64,000 bases of DNA from Aureimonas ureilytica DSM 18598 = NBRC 106430 (GCF_000382705.1 NZ_ARQE01000002.1:124001-188000); one strand, 5' to 3'; shown: positions 39,022 to 53,467, numbered from the stretch's first letter. Notes: generated from the sequence alone by a model not told the origin. Made by a program: numbers and translations.

Positions 39022-39176
39022 TCTTCTTCTCCGTTTGAACGCTCGTCGCGCGAACACTAGGGCGATGGGCCGGCGAGCGAAAGCGCCACGCCGAGACCAT
39101 CCCCAACTCCGATGCCCGACCCGACCGCCGCCGCGAGATTTGCGAGCTCGATTGCCGTAAGGGACGGGTTCGTATA

Positions 39177-39191
39177 GAACAAATTAGGAAC
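39177..39191 (+). promoter_or_regulatory. LexA-type SOS box before uvrA
   Basis: GAAC (39177-39180), seven bases, GAAC (39188-39191): an exact match to the alphaproteobacterial LexA direct repeat GAAC-N7-GAAC. It lies 95 bases upstream of uvrA and overlaps the -10 region of a possible promoter (TTGCCG at 39152, TATAGA at 39173, spacer only 15). Confidence 0.75.
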
Positions 39192-39286
39192 ACTAGCCAA
39201 GTTGCGCCAGACCCCGGTTCGAAACCTTTGATTCCCGACGAGATGTCCCGATATGGGGCCAAGATCGGACAGACTGCGGCGACCCC

Positions 39287-42140
<2,854 letters not shown>

Positions 42141-42163
<23 letters not shown>

Positions 42164-43637
42164 GATCGGCTTTCGCGAACTCCTCGAGTTCGCGGTGGAC
42201 GGCGGGAAGGCAGTTCGGGAGGTCCTCGGAAATGAGGCCCGGCCCGAACGTCTCGGCCGCGCGTCCGTGCATCCAGACGCCGAGACAGGCCGCCTCGAAG
42301 CTCGGCAGGCCTTGTGCCAGTTGCGCCGCGATCAGTCCGGTCAGAACGTCGCCGGTTCCGGCGGTCGCAAGCCAGGCTGTGCCCGTCGCATTGATCGCCG
42401 CGCGCCCGTCGGGCGCGGCGATCACCGTGTCCGCCCCCTTCAGTACAACGATCGCGTTGGCGCGCCGGCTGGCAAGGCGGGCCTGATCGACCTTGGACAG
42501 CGCCTTGTCCGAGGCCAGGTCGGGGAAGAGGCGCGCAAACTCTCCGAAATGCGGCGTCAGCACGAGCGCAACCTCTTCCACCCTCGCCGCTTCGGCTGCC
42601 TGAAAGAGCGTCTCCGGTTCGTCCTTGAACGAGGTCAGCCCATCCGCGTCGAGCACCAGCCGACGTCCGGCCGAAAGCACCTCGCCTACCATCTTCCTCG
42701 CTCGCTCGCCGATGCCGAAGCCCGGCCCGAGGACGAAGACGTTCAATCTCTTGTCCTCGAGAAGGCCGGGGAGATCGTCGCCCTCGCAGCGTTTCAGCAT
42801 GATGCCGGTCAGATTATGCGCATTCACCAGAAGCGCGGATGCCGGCGAGAACAGACTGACCAGTCCGGCTCCGCCTCGCAGCGCCGCCATGGCGGCAAGC
42901 CGCGCCGCGCCCGTCTGCGCCATTCCGCCGGAAAACACGACGGCGTGCCCGCGATCGTATTTGTGGTGAGCGGACAGCGGCGCGGCGGCGTAACGCCGCC
43001 AAAGCGCGGGCTCGTTGGCGAAGATCGGCGGCGCGTCCTCGGTCGCGGCCTCGATGGCGCCCGGTGGCATCGGAAGCTCGGCGACGATGACCGCGCCGCA
43101 AAGATCGCGCCCGGGCAGGAGAAGATGACCGGGCTTCCGCCGAACGAAGGTGACGGTCAGATCGGCGCGAAGGGCCTGTCCCCGCAGCTGCCCCGTTCGA
43201 CCGTCGACGCCACTCGGCACGTCGATCGACACGACCGGGAGGCCGGACGCCGTGGCCCTGTCGATCGCCAGCGCCTCCACTCCCTCGACGTCGCGGTCGA
43301 GCCCTGCCCCGAGCAGTCCGTCGAGAATCAGATCGCAATCGGTCGCATCGAACGCGCCAAGGGATTCGCCCTCGAACACATTCGCGCCCCAACCGCTCTC
43401 CCGCAGATGTTCGACGGCGGCGAGCGCGTCTTTTCCGTTGTTCCCTTTGCCGACCAGGACCGCCACGCGCCGCGAATTCGGGAAGCGCGCGAGTATCGCG
43501 TCTGCGACGGCACGACCTGCCGCCGCGATCAGGACCTCCATGGAAATGCCCCCTCGAAGGGCAGATTCGTCCGCTCGCTTCATCTCCTGGGGCGTCCAAA
43601 GGCGGCAAGGGTCCCGATGCGAGGCAAGCTTGTTCAT
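42141..43637 (-). CDS. nnr: Bifunctional NAD(P)HX epimerase/dehydratase
   Basis: A 498-residue repair enzyme for hydrated NADH and NADPH. The N-terminal YjeF domain ([52 protein letters not shown]) epimerises NAD(P)HX. The C-terminal ribokinase-like domain dehydrates it, with [14 protein letters not shown] and the signature [17 protein letters not shown] start six codons upstream at 43655 is also possible; 43637 is preferred because AGGA lies about ten bases before it. The place next to glnB is common in Rhizobiales. Confidence 0.93.
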
Positions 43638-43682
43638 TTTTTGTGCGTCCTGCATAAAAATTTCACAGTCGTTTGCCCATAA

Positions 43683-44204
<522 letters not shown>

Positions 44205-44260
44205 TAGCCGTCAGGCTTTCGAGACACACAAGTTCAGTCGTTCAATCAGGAAGGACCGGT

Positions 44261-45670
44261 ATGACTTCGGCCAACGACATTCTGAAGCAGATCAAGGACA
44301 ACGACGTCAAGTTCGTGGACCTGCGCTTCACCGACCCGCGCGGCAAGCTGCAGCACGTCACGATGGACGTGTCGATGATCGACGAAGACATCTTCTCCGA
44401 AGGCACGATGTTCGACGGCTCCTCGATCGGTGGCTGGAAGGCCATCAACGAGTCCGACATGATCCTGATGCCGGACCCCGACACCGCGCATATGGACCCG
44501 TTCTTCGCGCAGTCGACCATGGTCATCATCTGCGACATTCTCGATCCGGTCTCGGGTGAGAGCTACAACCGCGATCCGCGCTCGATCGCCAAGAAGGCGG
44601 AAGCCTATCTCGCTCAGTCCGGCATCGGCGACACCGCCTATTTCGGTCCGGAAGCCGAGTTCTTCATCTTCGACGACGTCCGCTACAAGGCCGACCCGTA
44701 CAACACGGGCTTCAAGCTCGACTCGACCGAACTGCCGTCGAACGACGACAGCGAGTACGAGACCGGCAATCTCGGCCACCGTCCGCGCGTCAAGGGCGGC
44801 TACTTCCCGGTGCCGCCGATCGACAGCTGCCAGGACATGCGCTCCGAAATGCTGACCGTCATGGCCGAGATGGGCGTGAAGGTCGAGAAGCATCACCATG
44901 AGGTGGCGGCTGCGCAGCACGAGCTCGGCGTCAAGTTCGACACGCTCGTGAAGAACGCCGACAACATGCAGATCTACAAGTACGTGACCCATCAGGTCGC
45001 GAACGCCTACGGCAAGACGGCGACCTTCATGCCGAAGCCGATCTTCGGCGACAACGGTTCGGGCATGCACGTCCACCAGTCGATCTGGAAGGGCGGCAAG
45101 CCGACCTTCGCCGGCAACGAGTATGCGGGCCTGTCCGAGAACGCGCTGTTCTACATCGGCGGCATCATCAAGCACGCGAAGGCCATCAACGCCTTCACGA
45201 ACCCCTCGACCAACTCCTTCAAGCGCCTGGTCCCCGGCTACGAAGCTCCGGTTCTGCTCGCCTATTCCGCGCGCAACCGCTCGGCCTCCTGCCGTATTCC
45301 GATCGGCCAGTCGCCGAAGGCCAAGCGCGTCGAGGTTCGCTTCCCCGATCCGACCGCGAACCCCTACCTCGCCTTCGCGGCCATGCTGATGGCCGGCCTC
45401 GACGGCATCAAGAACAAGATCCATCCGGGCGCCGCCATGGACAAGGATCTCTACGACCTGCCGCCGGAAGAGCTGAAGGAAATCCCGACCGTCTGCCGCA
45501 GCTTGCGCGAAGCGCTCGAGTCGCTGGACGCGGACCGCGACTTCCTGAAGGCCGGCGGCGTGTTCGACGACGACCAGATCGATGCCTTCATCGAGCTCAA
45601 GATGACCGAAGTTCTGCGTTTCGAAATGACGCCGCACCCGGTCGAGTTCGACATGTACTACTCGATCTGA
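44261..45670 (+). CDS. glnA: Glutamine synthetase type I
   Basis: A 469-residue dodecameric enzyme that makes glutamine from glutamate and ammonia. Signature blocks are [18 protein letters not shown] near residue 48, [37 protein letters not shown] and the adenylylation-site tyrosine in [10 protein letters not shown] near residue 400. The site means it is switched by GlnE in response to GlnB. It is the second gene of the glnB-glnA operon and is followed by a strong terminator. Confidence 0.98.
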   Translation: MTSANDILKQIKDNDVKFVDLRFTDPRGKLQHVTMDVSMIDEDIFSEGTMFDGSSIGGWKAINESDMILMPDPDTAHMDPFFAQSTMVIICDILDPVSGESYNRDPRSIAKKAEAYLAQSGIGDTAYFGPEAEFFIFDDVRYKADPYNTGFKLDSTELPSNDDSEYETGNLGHRPRVKGGYFPVPPIDSCQDMRSEMLTVMAEMGVKVEKHHHEVAAAQHELGVKFDTLVKNADNMQIYKYVTHQVANAYGKTATFMPKPIFGDNGSGMHVHQSIWKGGKPTFAGNEYAGLSENALFYIGGIIKHAKAINAFTNPSTNSFKRLVPGYEAPVLLAYSARNRSASCRIPIGQSPKAKRVEVRFPDPTANPYLAFAAMLMAGLDGIKNKIHPGAAMDKDLYDLPPEELKEIPTVCRSLREALESLDADRDFLKAGGVFDDDQIDAFIELKMTEVLRFEMTPHPVEFDMYYSI

Positions 45671-45694
45671 TCCCTCGGATCGGACTCCAAGGAG

Positions 45695-45719
45695 AAAGGC
45701 CCCGTTCGGGGCCTTTTTT
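45695..45719 (+). terminator. Rho-independent terminator after glnA
   Basis: Stem AGGCCCC/GGGGCCT with a small G-TTC loop, preceded by A residues and followed by six T residues. It lies 25 bases after the glnA stop and only five bases before the convergent hydrolase stop, so it may serve both directions. Confidence 0.9.
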
Positions 45720-45723
45720 CGTT

Positions 45724-46632
45724 TCAGCGCACGAGCATCCAGTTCAACGTCTCGCGCCAGTCGATCATGCGGATCGGCGTGCCGTGATTGCCGTCGTCGA
45801 AGATGACCATGCGGATCGGATAGACGGGCTGGCGCGCGCGCACGCTCTCGAAAAACGCGCGCTGGCGCTCCAGAGCGTAGACCTTGTCCCGCGTTCCATG
45901 CGCCAGAAAGATCGGGAGATCGCGCCTGCTGGCCTTGCGCATCGCGTCGAACCGGCTCCGATCGGTGTTCGCGCCAAGGAGCACGAGCCCGTCGATGGCA
46001 CCCGCGACGGGCTTATCCGCGAGCATCGTCCAGCACAGCTCGCCCCCCATGGAGCCGCAGGCGAGAACGATACGTCCGCTTGCATTTTGCGCTCGCAAGC
46101 TGCGGACGAGCGCGCCGACGCGGCCTGCATCCTCGGCTCCCAGACGCCCCCCATCGACCGTCACATAGGCGCCGCCCGCGCGCGTCAGGAGGTTTTTCAG
46201 CCTGTTGAAATTGCCGCCGAAGGTCCAGTCGTTCATCCCGAGACGACGGTCGCCGTTGCGACCGTGAACGAAGAGGACGATCGCCTTGGCGGTGTGGACA
46301 TTGCCGACGCGGGTCCACGCGAGCGGTCCGTCCGCCGTCGTCAGGGTTTCCTCCACCACAAGCCCAGAGGAGAGACGCTCCACATAAGCGCCTTTCACCC
46401 GGCGCTCTGCGATCTCGTCTCGCTGGTCGATGTCGCGCGCTTCCGAATAGGGCACATCCATCAACGCGCCCCCTTCCAGGACGGCAGTCGGTTCAGGATA
46501 GGAGAAGAGCGCGTCCTTGAACGGCGGCAGCGTTACCGGCGCGCGGGCGAAGGCCGGACCCATCCCGAACGCGAGAAAGCCGCCCATGAGGAGGCCGAGC
46601 CCCCTCGCCGCCATATGGCTCCTCGCATTCAT
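45724..46632 (-). CDS. Exported alpha/beta-hydrolase-like protein
   Basis: A 302-residue protein with a signal peptide (GLGLLMGGFLAFGMGPAFA). The hydrolase fold is supported by strand-plus-loop AIVLFVHGRNGD, the nucleophile elbow ACGSMGGELCW, the block IFLAHGTRDKVY with a candidate acid, and a C-terminal histidine in DDGNHGTPI. GGGGGAG precedes the ATG at 46632. The substrate is unknown. It sits between glnA and parE, divergent from parE, with a LexA-type box in the shared gap. I cannot link it to nitrogen metabolism. Confidence 0.8.
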   Translation of the reverse strand: MNARSHMAARGLGLLMGGFLAFGMGPAFARAPVTLPPFKDALFSYPEPTAVLEGGALMDVPYSEARDIDQRDEIAERRVKGAYVERLSSGLVVEETLTTADGPLAWTRVGNVHTAKAIVLFVHGRNGDRRLGMNDWTFGGNFNRLKNLLTRAGGAYVTVDGGRLGAEDAGRVGALVRSLRAQNASGRIVLACGSMGGELCWTMLADKPVAGAIDGLVLLGANTDRSRFDAMRKASRRDLPIFLAHGTRDKVYALERQRAFFESVRARQPVYPIRMVIFDDGNHGTPIRMIDWRETLNWMLVR

Positions 46633-46725
46633 ACGCTCTCCCCCGCTCATTGCATCGCCCCGTTCGACATCGGCGGCGTCCTTGTTCATAAACGACCCGA
46701 CCGGCGCGCCTAGCTCGCACCGTGA

Positions 46726-46740
46726 GAACACTTGAAGAAC
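46726..46740 (+). promoter_or_regulatory. LexA-type SOS box before parE
   Basis: GAAC (46726-46729), seven bases, GAAC (46737-46740): a second exact alphaproteobacterial LexA repeat, 76 bases upstream of the parE ATG and 93 bases from the divergent hydrolase start. Either gene, or both, could be controlled. Confidence 0.65.
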
Positions 46741-46816
46741 ATCGCGCAAATCGATACGTCCCATTCATGCAGTGCCCAGACTTCCGAACCCTGATGCAGA
46801 AAGGGGCCGACCGCCT

Positions 46817-48850
<2,034 letters not shown>

Positions 48851-48861
48851 GGACCCTCGCC

Positions 48862-49455
48862 ATGATCCGCTTCCCCGAGATCCTGCTCGCCTCCACGCTC
48901 ATGGCCGGCATGCTGGCGCCAGGCTTCGCCTTTGCGCAGGCCGACGGCGAGCCGGCGCCCGCCACGCCTCCTGCGGCATCGAGCGAGGCGGCCCCCGCTC
49001 CGGCAGCGCCCACCCCGGCACCTGCCGAACCCGCCCCCGCCCAGCCGCAGGACGAGGCGACGCGCAACGCCAAGACGCTGTCGGCCATCGCCAATCTCGA
49101 CCCGCTGATCGGCGACGTTCAGCTCGTCGGCCCCTGGACGGATGGCGAGCGGCATGGCGTCTGGCGAACGGTGATGACGCAGCCCGATCACGAGAATGGG
49201 GGGAACCGGTTCTTCGTTCAGCAGATCGAGCAGTCCGGCGACACGTCCCGCGTTTCCTCGTCTGTCGAGATCACCGAGATCGCGGAGGTGAAGGGCGCCG
49301 TGGTCGGCTATCGCGCCGATGCGCCCGCCGAGGGGCAGGAAAGCAATCTGACGCTCTTCTTCGACATCCTGCCGCTCGACGGCGAAGTCACCGACACCTA
49401 CGAACTCTTCATCGCGCCGAACACACCCTACCGGTTCGGCCCGGCCTCGAATTGA
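48862..49455 (+). CDS. Secreted protein of unknown function with Pro/Ala-rich linker
   Basis: A 197-residue exported protein: signal peptide to about residue 25 (ILLASTLMAGMLAPGFAFAQ), a linker of about 38 residues made almost only of Pro, Ala and Glu, then a globular domain of about 130 residues with no cysteine. Phrases such as VQLVGPWTDGERHGVWRTVM, RFFVQQIEQSGDTS and TLFFDILPLDGEV suggest a beta-rich fold. I do not recognise the family. It starts 11 bases after parE and is probably in the same transcript. The linker suggests attachment near the envelope surface or peptidoglycan. Confidence 0.75.
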   Translation: MIRFPEILLASTLMAGMLAPGFAFAQADGEPAPATPPAASSEAAPAPAAPTPAPAEPAPAQPQDEATRNAKTLSAIANLDPLIGDVQLVGPWTDGERHGVWRTVMTQPDHENGGNRFFVQQIEQSGDTSRVSSSVEITEIAEVKGAVVGYRADAPAEGQESNLTLFFDILPLDGEVTDTYELFIAPNTPYRFGPASN

Positions 49456-49522
49456 GCCAAGGAGAGCGCAGGTTGCGCGGGCCGTTCGCGGCGACCATCC
49501 ACAAGCGAAACGGCCCGATTGC

Positions 49523-49551
49523 TTGACAACTCGCCTTGTCAAGACTATGGC
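49523..49551 (+). promoter_or_regulatory. Strong sigma-70-type promoter for the rhlE-like gene with inverted repeat at -35
   Basis: A consensus -35 TTGACA (49523-49528), a 17-base spacer and TATGGC (49546-49551). The -35 is part of a perfect inverted repeat, TTGACAA (49523-49529) and TTGTCAA (49536-49542), which could be an operator. Transcription would start near 49558, giving a leader of about 60 bases. Confidence 0.65.
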
Positions 49552-49575
49552 GCACGTAACCTATGCGTGGGGACT

Positions 49576-49587
49576 TGTCTCGAGACA
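49576..49587. promoter_or_regulatory. Perfect 12-bp palindrome in the rhlE-like leader
   Basis: TGTCTCGAGACA lies about 20 bases downstream of the predicted start point and shares the TTGTC core (one base earlier) with the inverted repeat at the promoter. It may be a second operator half or chance. Confidence 0.3.
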
Positions 49588-49619
49588 GCTCCTCTCCGAC
49601 CGAAAGACATAGCGATCTC

Positions 49620-51185
49620 ATGCACTTCTCTGAACTAGGCTTGAGCGCGAAGGTTCTTTCCGCTGTCGAGGCGGCAGGCTACTCGCAACCGACCCCCATC
49701 CAGGAACAGGCCATCCCGCACGCGCTCGCGCGAAAGGACGTTCTGGGCATCGCCCAGACCGGCACGGGCAAGACAGCGTCCTTCGTGCTCCCGATGCTGA
49801 CCCTGCTGGAGCAGGGTCGCGCCCGCGCGCGCATGCCGCGCACGGTCATCATGGAGCCGACGCGAGAGCTCGCGGCGCAGGTCGAAGAGTCCTTCGTCAA
49901 ATACGGCGCCAACCAGCGCCTGAACGTCGCGCTTCTCATCGGCGGCGTGTCGTTCGAAGAGCAGAACAAGAAGCTGGAACGCGGCGTCGATGTTCTGATC
50001 GCGACGCCGGGTCGCCTGCTAGATCATTTCGAGCGCGGCCGTCTCCTGATGACCGGCGTCGAAATTCTCGTCATCGACGAGGCCGATCGCATGCTCGACA
50101 TGGGCTTCATCCCGGACATCGAGCGCATCTGCAAGCTGATCCCCTTCACGCGGCAGACCTTGTTCTTCTCGGCAACCATGCCGCCGGAGATCACCCGCCT
50201 CGCCGATCAGTTCCTGCAGAACCCGGTTCGTGTCGAAGTCGCCAAGGCCTCCTCCACGGCCAAGACCGTGGAGCAGCGTCTGGTCGCGACGCGCAAGGAA
50301 GACTACGCCAAGCGCGATGCGCTTCGCCGCGTCATCCGCAGCCAGGGCGAAGAGATCACCAATGCGATCATCTTCTGCAATCGCAAGCGCGACGTCTCGC
50401 TCCTGTTCCGCTCCATGGAGAAGCATGGCTTCTCGGTCGGCGCGCTGCATGGCGACATGGACCAGCGCTCGCGCACGATGACGCTGCAGGCCTTCCGTGA
50501 CGACAAGATCACCTTCCTTGTGGCGTCCGACGTCGCCGCGCGCGGTCTCGACATTCCGATGGTGAGCCACGTCTTCAATTTCGACGTGCCGATCCATGCG
50601 GAGGATTACGTCCACCGCATCGGCCGCACGGGCCGTGCGGGACGATCGGGCAAGGCCTTCACGCTCGTCTCGAAGCCGGATCAGAAGTTCCTCGATGCCA
50701 TCCTGTCAATGACCGGCCAGGAAATCGAATGGTTCGACGGCGATCTTTCCACGATCTCCGCAGCCGCCGACGACGGCGGCGAGCGCGAGGAGCGTCGTGG
50801 ACGCCGCAGCGAGCGCTCGGAGCGCTCCGAAGGCGGTCGCTCCAAGTCGCCCCGTTCGCGCTCGCGCAGCCGTGGCGAGCGATCGCCCGACGCGGTGGAC
50901 ACGCAGACGGTGGATGCGGAGATCGACGTCGTCGAGGCCGCTGAGCGCTCCCTTGCCAATCTGGAAAGCGACATGACGATTTCGGCCGAAGAGACCCCGT
51001 TCCCGCGTCGTGACCGCGAACGGGATCGCCCCTCGCGCGACAGCGGACGTCGCGGCGGCAGCCCGTCGCCCTACAACAGCGATCGTCGTGGTGGGCGCTC
51101 GTCCCAGTCGGACGAACCGACTCCTGTCGGCTTCGGTGACGACATCCCCGCCTTCATGCTGATCCGCACCAGCGCGAGCAGCTGA
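49620..51185 (+). CDS. rhlE: DEAD-box RNA helicase, RhlE type
   Basis: A 521-residue RNA helicase. All motifs are visible: PTPIQEQAIP (Q), QTGTGKTASF (I), PTRELAAQV, ATPGRLLDH, VIDEADRMLDMGF (II), FSATMPPEI (III), HGDMDQRSR, DVAARGLDIP and HRIGRTGRAG (VI). The last 140 residues are a low-complexity tail rich in Arg, Ser, Glu and Gly (for example GRRSERSERSEGGRSKSP). The ATG at 49620 matches the family start; an ATG at 49563 would add 19 residues without homology. It has its own promoter and a terminator. Confidence 0.93.
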   Translation: MHFSELGLSAKVLSAVEAAGYSQPTPIQEQAIPHALARKDVLGIAQTGTGKTASFVLPMLTLLEQGRARARMPRTVIMEPTRELAAQVEESFVKYGANQRLNVALLIGGVSFEEQNKKLERGVDVLIATPGRLLDHFERGRLLMTGVEILVIDEADRMLDMGFIPDIERICKLIPFTRQTLFFSATMPPEITRLADQFLQNPVRVEVAKASSTAKTVEQRLVATRKEDYAKRDALRRVIRSQGEEITNAIIFCNRKRDVSLLFRSMEKHGFSVGALHGDMDQRSRTMTLQAFRDDKITFLVASDVAARGLDIPMVSHVFNFDVPIHAEDYVHRIGRTGRAGRSGKAFTLVSKPDQKFLDAILSMTGQEIEWFDGDLSTISAAADDGGEREERRGRRSERSERSEGGRSKSPRSRSRSRGERSPDAVDTQTVDAEIDVVEAAERSLANLESDMTISAEETPFPRRDRERDRPSRDSGRRGGSPSPYNSDRRGGRSSQSDEPTPVGFGDDIPAFMLIRTSASS

Positions 51186-51212
51186 GCGGACAGCAGCTAT
51201 TCAGTCGAAACG

Positions 51213-51247
51213 AAAAAGGCCGGCTCTCCAGGAGAACCGGCCTTTTT
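51213..51247. terminator. Bidirectional terminator between rhlE and sufA
   Basis: Five A residues, stem GGCCGG/CCGGCC extended by a partly paired loop, and five T residues. The symmetrical A and T runs suit both convergent transcripts. The gap to the sufA stop (51327) holds nothing else. Confidence 0.85.
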
Positions 51248-51326
51248 CATGTGCGGAAAGCCAAGGGAGAGGCGTCCGACGTCAAAGAAACTCGCAGCGG
51301 TCTGGCGGCCGCGCGTCTTTCTGCGC

Positions 51327-51704
51327 TCAGGCGTCCGCCGTTTCGAGCTTCCGGGCGTCCGCCGGCTTCAGCTCGACCGACTCGCCACAGCCGCAAGCCG
51401 AGGTCTGGTTGGGGTTGTTGAACACGAAGCCCGAGCGCAGCACGGTTTCTTCGTAGTCCATGCGCGTTCCCAGAAGAAACAGAACGGCCTCGGGCGCCAC
51501 GAAGACGCGCGCGCCGTCATGCTCGACGACATCCTCGCCCGGCTTAGCGGCATCCGCCAGACCGATCGTGTATTCCATTCCCGCGCAGCCGCCCTTCTTG
51601 ACGCCGACGCGGATGCCTTGCGCCGAGCCGCCGGAGGTCGACACGATAGAGCGCACGCGCTCCGCAGCGGCGTCCGTCATCGTCATTACAGCGAAGCGTC
51701 CCAT
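51327..51704 (-). CDS. sufA: Iron-sulfur assembly scaffold, SufA/IscA family
   Basis: A 125-residue A-type carrier that passes iron-sulfur clusters to target enzymes. The three ligand cysteines are present: one in VKKGGCAGMEY and two in SACGCGESV near the C terminus. The core begins at MTMTDAAAERVRSI. It is the last gene of the suf cluster, 72 bases after sufT. Confidence 0.94.
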   Translation of the reverse strand: MGRFAVMTMTDAAAERVRSIVSTSGGSAQGIRVGVKKGGCAGMEYTIGLADAAKPGEDVVEHDGARVFVAPEAVLFLLGTRMDYEETVLRSGFVFNNPNQTSACGCGESVELKPADARKLETADA

Positions 51705-51776
51705 GGCCTTCTTCCTTTCGTCCAGCAGAATGTGGGACGGGCTGCGGCGAGGCGCAACCCATCCCGATCCCTGCTC

Positions 51777-52202
51777 TCAATACCAGCCGACGGCGACCTG
51801 AGCCTCTTCGCTCATCCGCTCCGGCGTCCAGGGTGGATCGAAGACCAGCTCGACCTTGACGACCTGAATGCCTTCGACGCTGCCGACGGCATTCTCGACC
51901 CAGCCCGGCATCTCGCCGGCCACCGGGCATCCGGGCGCCGTCAGCGTCATGTCGATCGCGACGTTCCGGTCGTCATCGATGTCGATCTTGTAGATCAAGC
52001 CGAGTTCGTAGATGTCGGCCGGAATCTCGGGGTCGTAGACCGTCTTCAGCGCGGAGATGATGTCGTCGGTGAGACGCGTCAGTTCCTCGGCGGGGATGGC
52101 CGATTGCGCGGCGGGATGGGCGAGTGCCTGGTTGGCCTCCGCCCGATCCGTCACCGCCGTCTCCTCGGGCCGCCCGGAGGCGTCGTGAGGGTTGTTTTCC
52201 AT
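51777..52202 (-). CDS. sufT: SUF system protein SufT (MIP18/DUF59 family)
   Basis: A 141-residue protein with a 40-residue variable start and a DUF59 domain: LKTVYDPEIPADIYELGLIYKI, then LTAPGCPVAGEMPGWV with the conserved cysteine, and VFDPPWTPERMSEEAQ. SufT helps maturation of iron-sulfur proteins when demand is high. It lies 11 bases after sufS and 72 bases before sufA, so it is in the same operon. Confidence 0.94.
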   Translation of the reverse strand: MENNPHDASGRPEETAVTDRAEANQALAHPAAQSAIPAEELTRLTDDIISALKTVYDPEIPADIYELGLIYKIDIDDDRNVAIDMTLTAPGCPVAGEMPGWVENAVGSVEGIQVVKVELVFDPPWTPERMSEEAQVAVGWY

Positions 52203-52213
52203 CGTTTGATTCC

Positions 52214-53467
52214 TCAGGCGAAGAAGCGCCGGGCCTTTTCCAAGGCGTCCGCCAGACTATCGACTTCCGCGCGTGTGTTGTAGAGCGCAAAGGACGCCCT
52301 GCAGGTCGAGGTCGCGCCGAAGCGCTTGAGCAGCGGCTGCGCGCAATGCGTGCCCGCGCGCACGGCGACGCCTTCGCGATCGATCACCATGGCCACATCG
52401 TGCGAATGGATGCCTTCGAGGTCGAAGGACAGGATCGCGCCCTTGCCGGGCGCCGTCCCGTAGATCCGCAGCGAATTGATCGCCGACAGCCGTTCGGTCG
52501 CATAGGTGAGAAGATCGTGCTCATGCGCCGCGATGCGCTCGCGCCCTAAATTCATCATGTAATCGAGCGAGGCGCCGAGACCGATCGCCTGAACGATCGG
52601 CGGCGTGCCGGCCTCGAAACGATGGGGCGGCGCATTGTAAGTGACCTTGTCCTCGGTCACCTCGATGATCATCTCGCCGCCGCCATTGAAGGGACGCATC
52701 GACTCCAACCGCTCGCGGCGGCCGTAGAGAACGCCGATCCCGGTCGGCCCATACACTTTGTGCCCGGTGAAGATGTAGAAGTCGCAGCCGATGTCCTGCA
52801 CGTCGACGGTCAGGTGAACGGCGCCCTGGCTCCCATCCACCAGCACCGGGATGCCGCGCTCACGCGCAAGCGCGCAAACGTCCTTGACCGGCGTCACCGT
52901 GCCGAGCACGTTCGACATATGGGTGATCGCGATGAGTTTCGTGCGCGGTCCGATCGCCTTCTGGAAGTCCTCGAGCGCGATCGAGCCATCGTCGGCGACC
53001 GGAACGAAGACGAGCTTGGCGCCACGTCGCTCGCGCAGGAAGTGCCAGGGCACCAGATTGGAATGGTGCTCCATGATCGTGAGCACGATCTCGTCGCCCT
53101 CGCCGATCTCCTGCTCGAACCCGTAGGAGACGAGATTGACGGCTTCGGTCGCGGAACGCGTGAAGATGATCTCGTCGGCCGCCGGCGCGTTCAGGAACCG
53201 GCGGACCGTTTCGCGGGCCTTTTCGAAGGATTCCGTCGCGGCGTTGGAGAGGAAATGCAGGCCGCGATGGACATTGGCATATTCCTCGGCATAGGCGTAG
53301 CGCACCGCGTCCAGCATGGCGTTGGGCTTCTGGGCCGAGGCGCCATTGTCCAGATAGACGAGCGGCTTGCCGTGCACGGTTTTCGAGAGGATCGGGAAAT
53401 CCTGCCGAATGCGCTCGACGTCGTAAGGCTGCCGATCCAGGGTCGCAGAACTGAACGGGGCATTCAT
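52214..53467 (-). CDS. sufS: Cysteine desulfurase SufS (class II)
   Basis: A 417-residue PLP enzyme that releases sulfur from cysteine for cluster assembly. The PLP lysine is in FTGHKVYGPTG, the aspartate region is VDGSQGAVH, and the reactive cysteine is in VRAGTHCAQPLLKRFG near residue 375, in the class II context. The start MNAPFSS at 53467 (GGAAG upstream) is chosen; the frame is open further up but overlaps sufD. No sufE is adjacent; another sulfur carrier may be used. Confidence 0.96.
   Translation of the reverse strand: MNAPFSSATLDRQPYDVERIRQDFPILSKTVHGKPLVYLDNGASAQKPNAMLDAVRYAYAEEYANVHRGLHFLSNAATESFEKARETVRRFLNAPAADEIIFTRSATEAVNLVSYGFEQEIGEGDEIVLTIMEHHSNLVPWHFLRERRGAKLVFVPVADDGSIALEDFQKAIGPRTKLIAITHMSNVLGTVTPVKDVCALARERGIPVLVDGSQGAVHLTVDVQDIGCDFYIFTGHKVYGPTGIGVLYGRRERLESMRPFNGGGEMIIEVTEDKVTYNAPPHRFEAGTPPIVQAIGLGASLDYMMNLGRERIAAHEHDLLTYATERLSAINSLRIYGTAPGKGAILSFDLEGIHSHDVAMVIDREGVAVRAGTHCAQPLLKRFGATSTCRASFALYNTRAEVDSLADALEKARRFFA

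Noticed and set aside
39037-39055. GAAC-N11-GAAC just upstream of ssb as a further LexA box.
   Set aside because: The spacing is 11 and not 7 bases, which alphaproteobacterial LexA does not use.
43639-43659. Inverted repeat TTTTGTGC and GCATAAAA near the nnr start, considered as an NtrC site for glnB.
   Set aside because: The half-sites point the wrong way (GTGC left, GCAT right) compared with the NtrC consensus, and one arm is mismatched.
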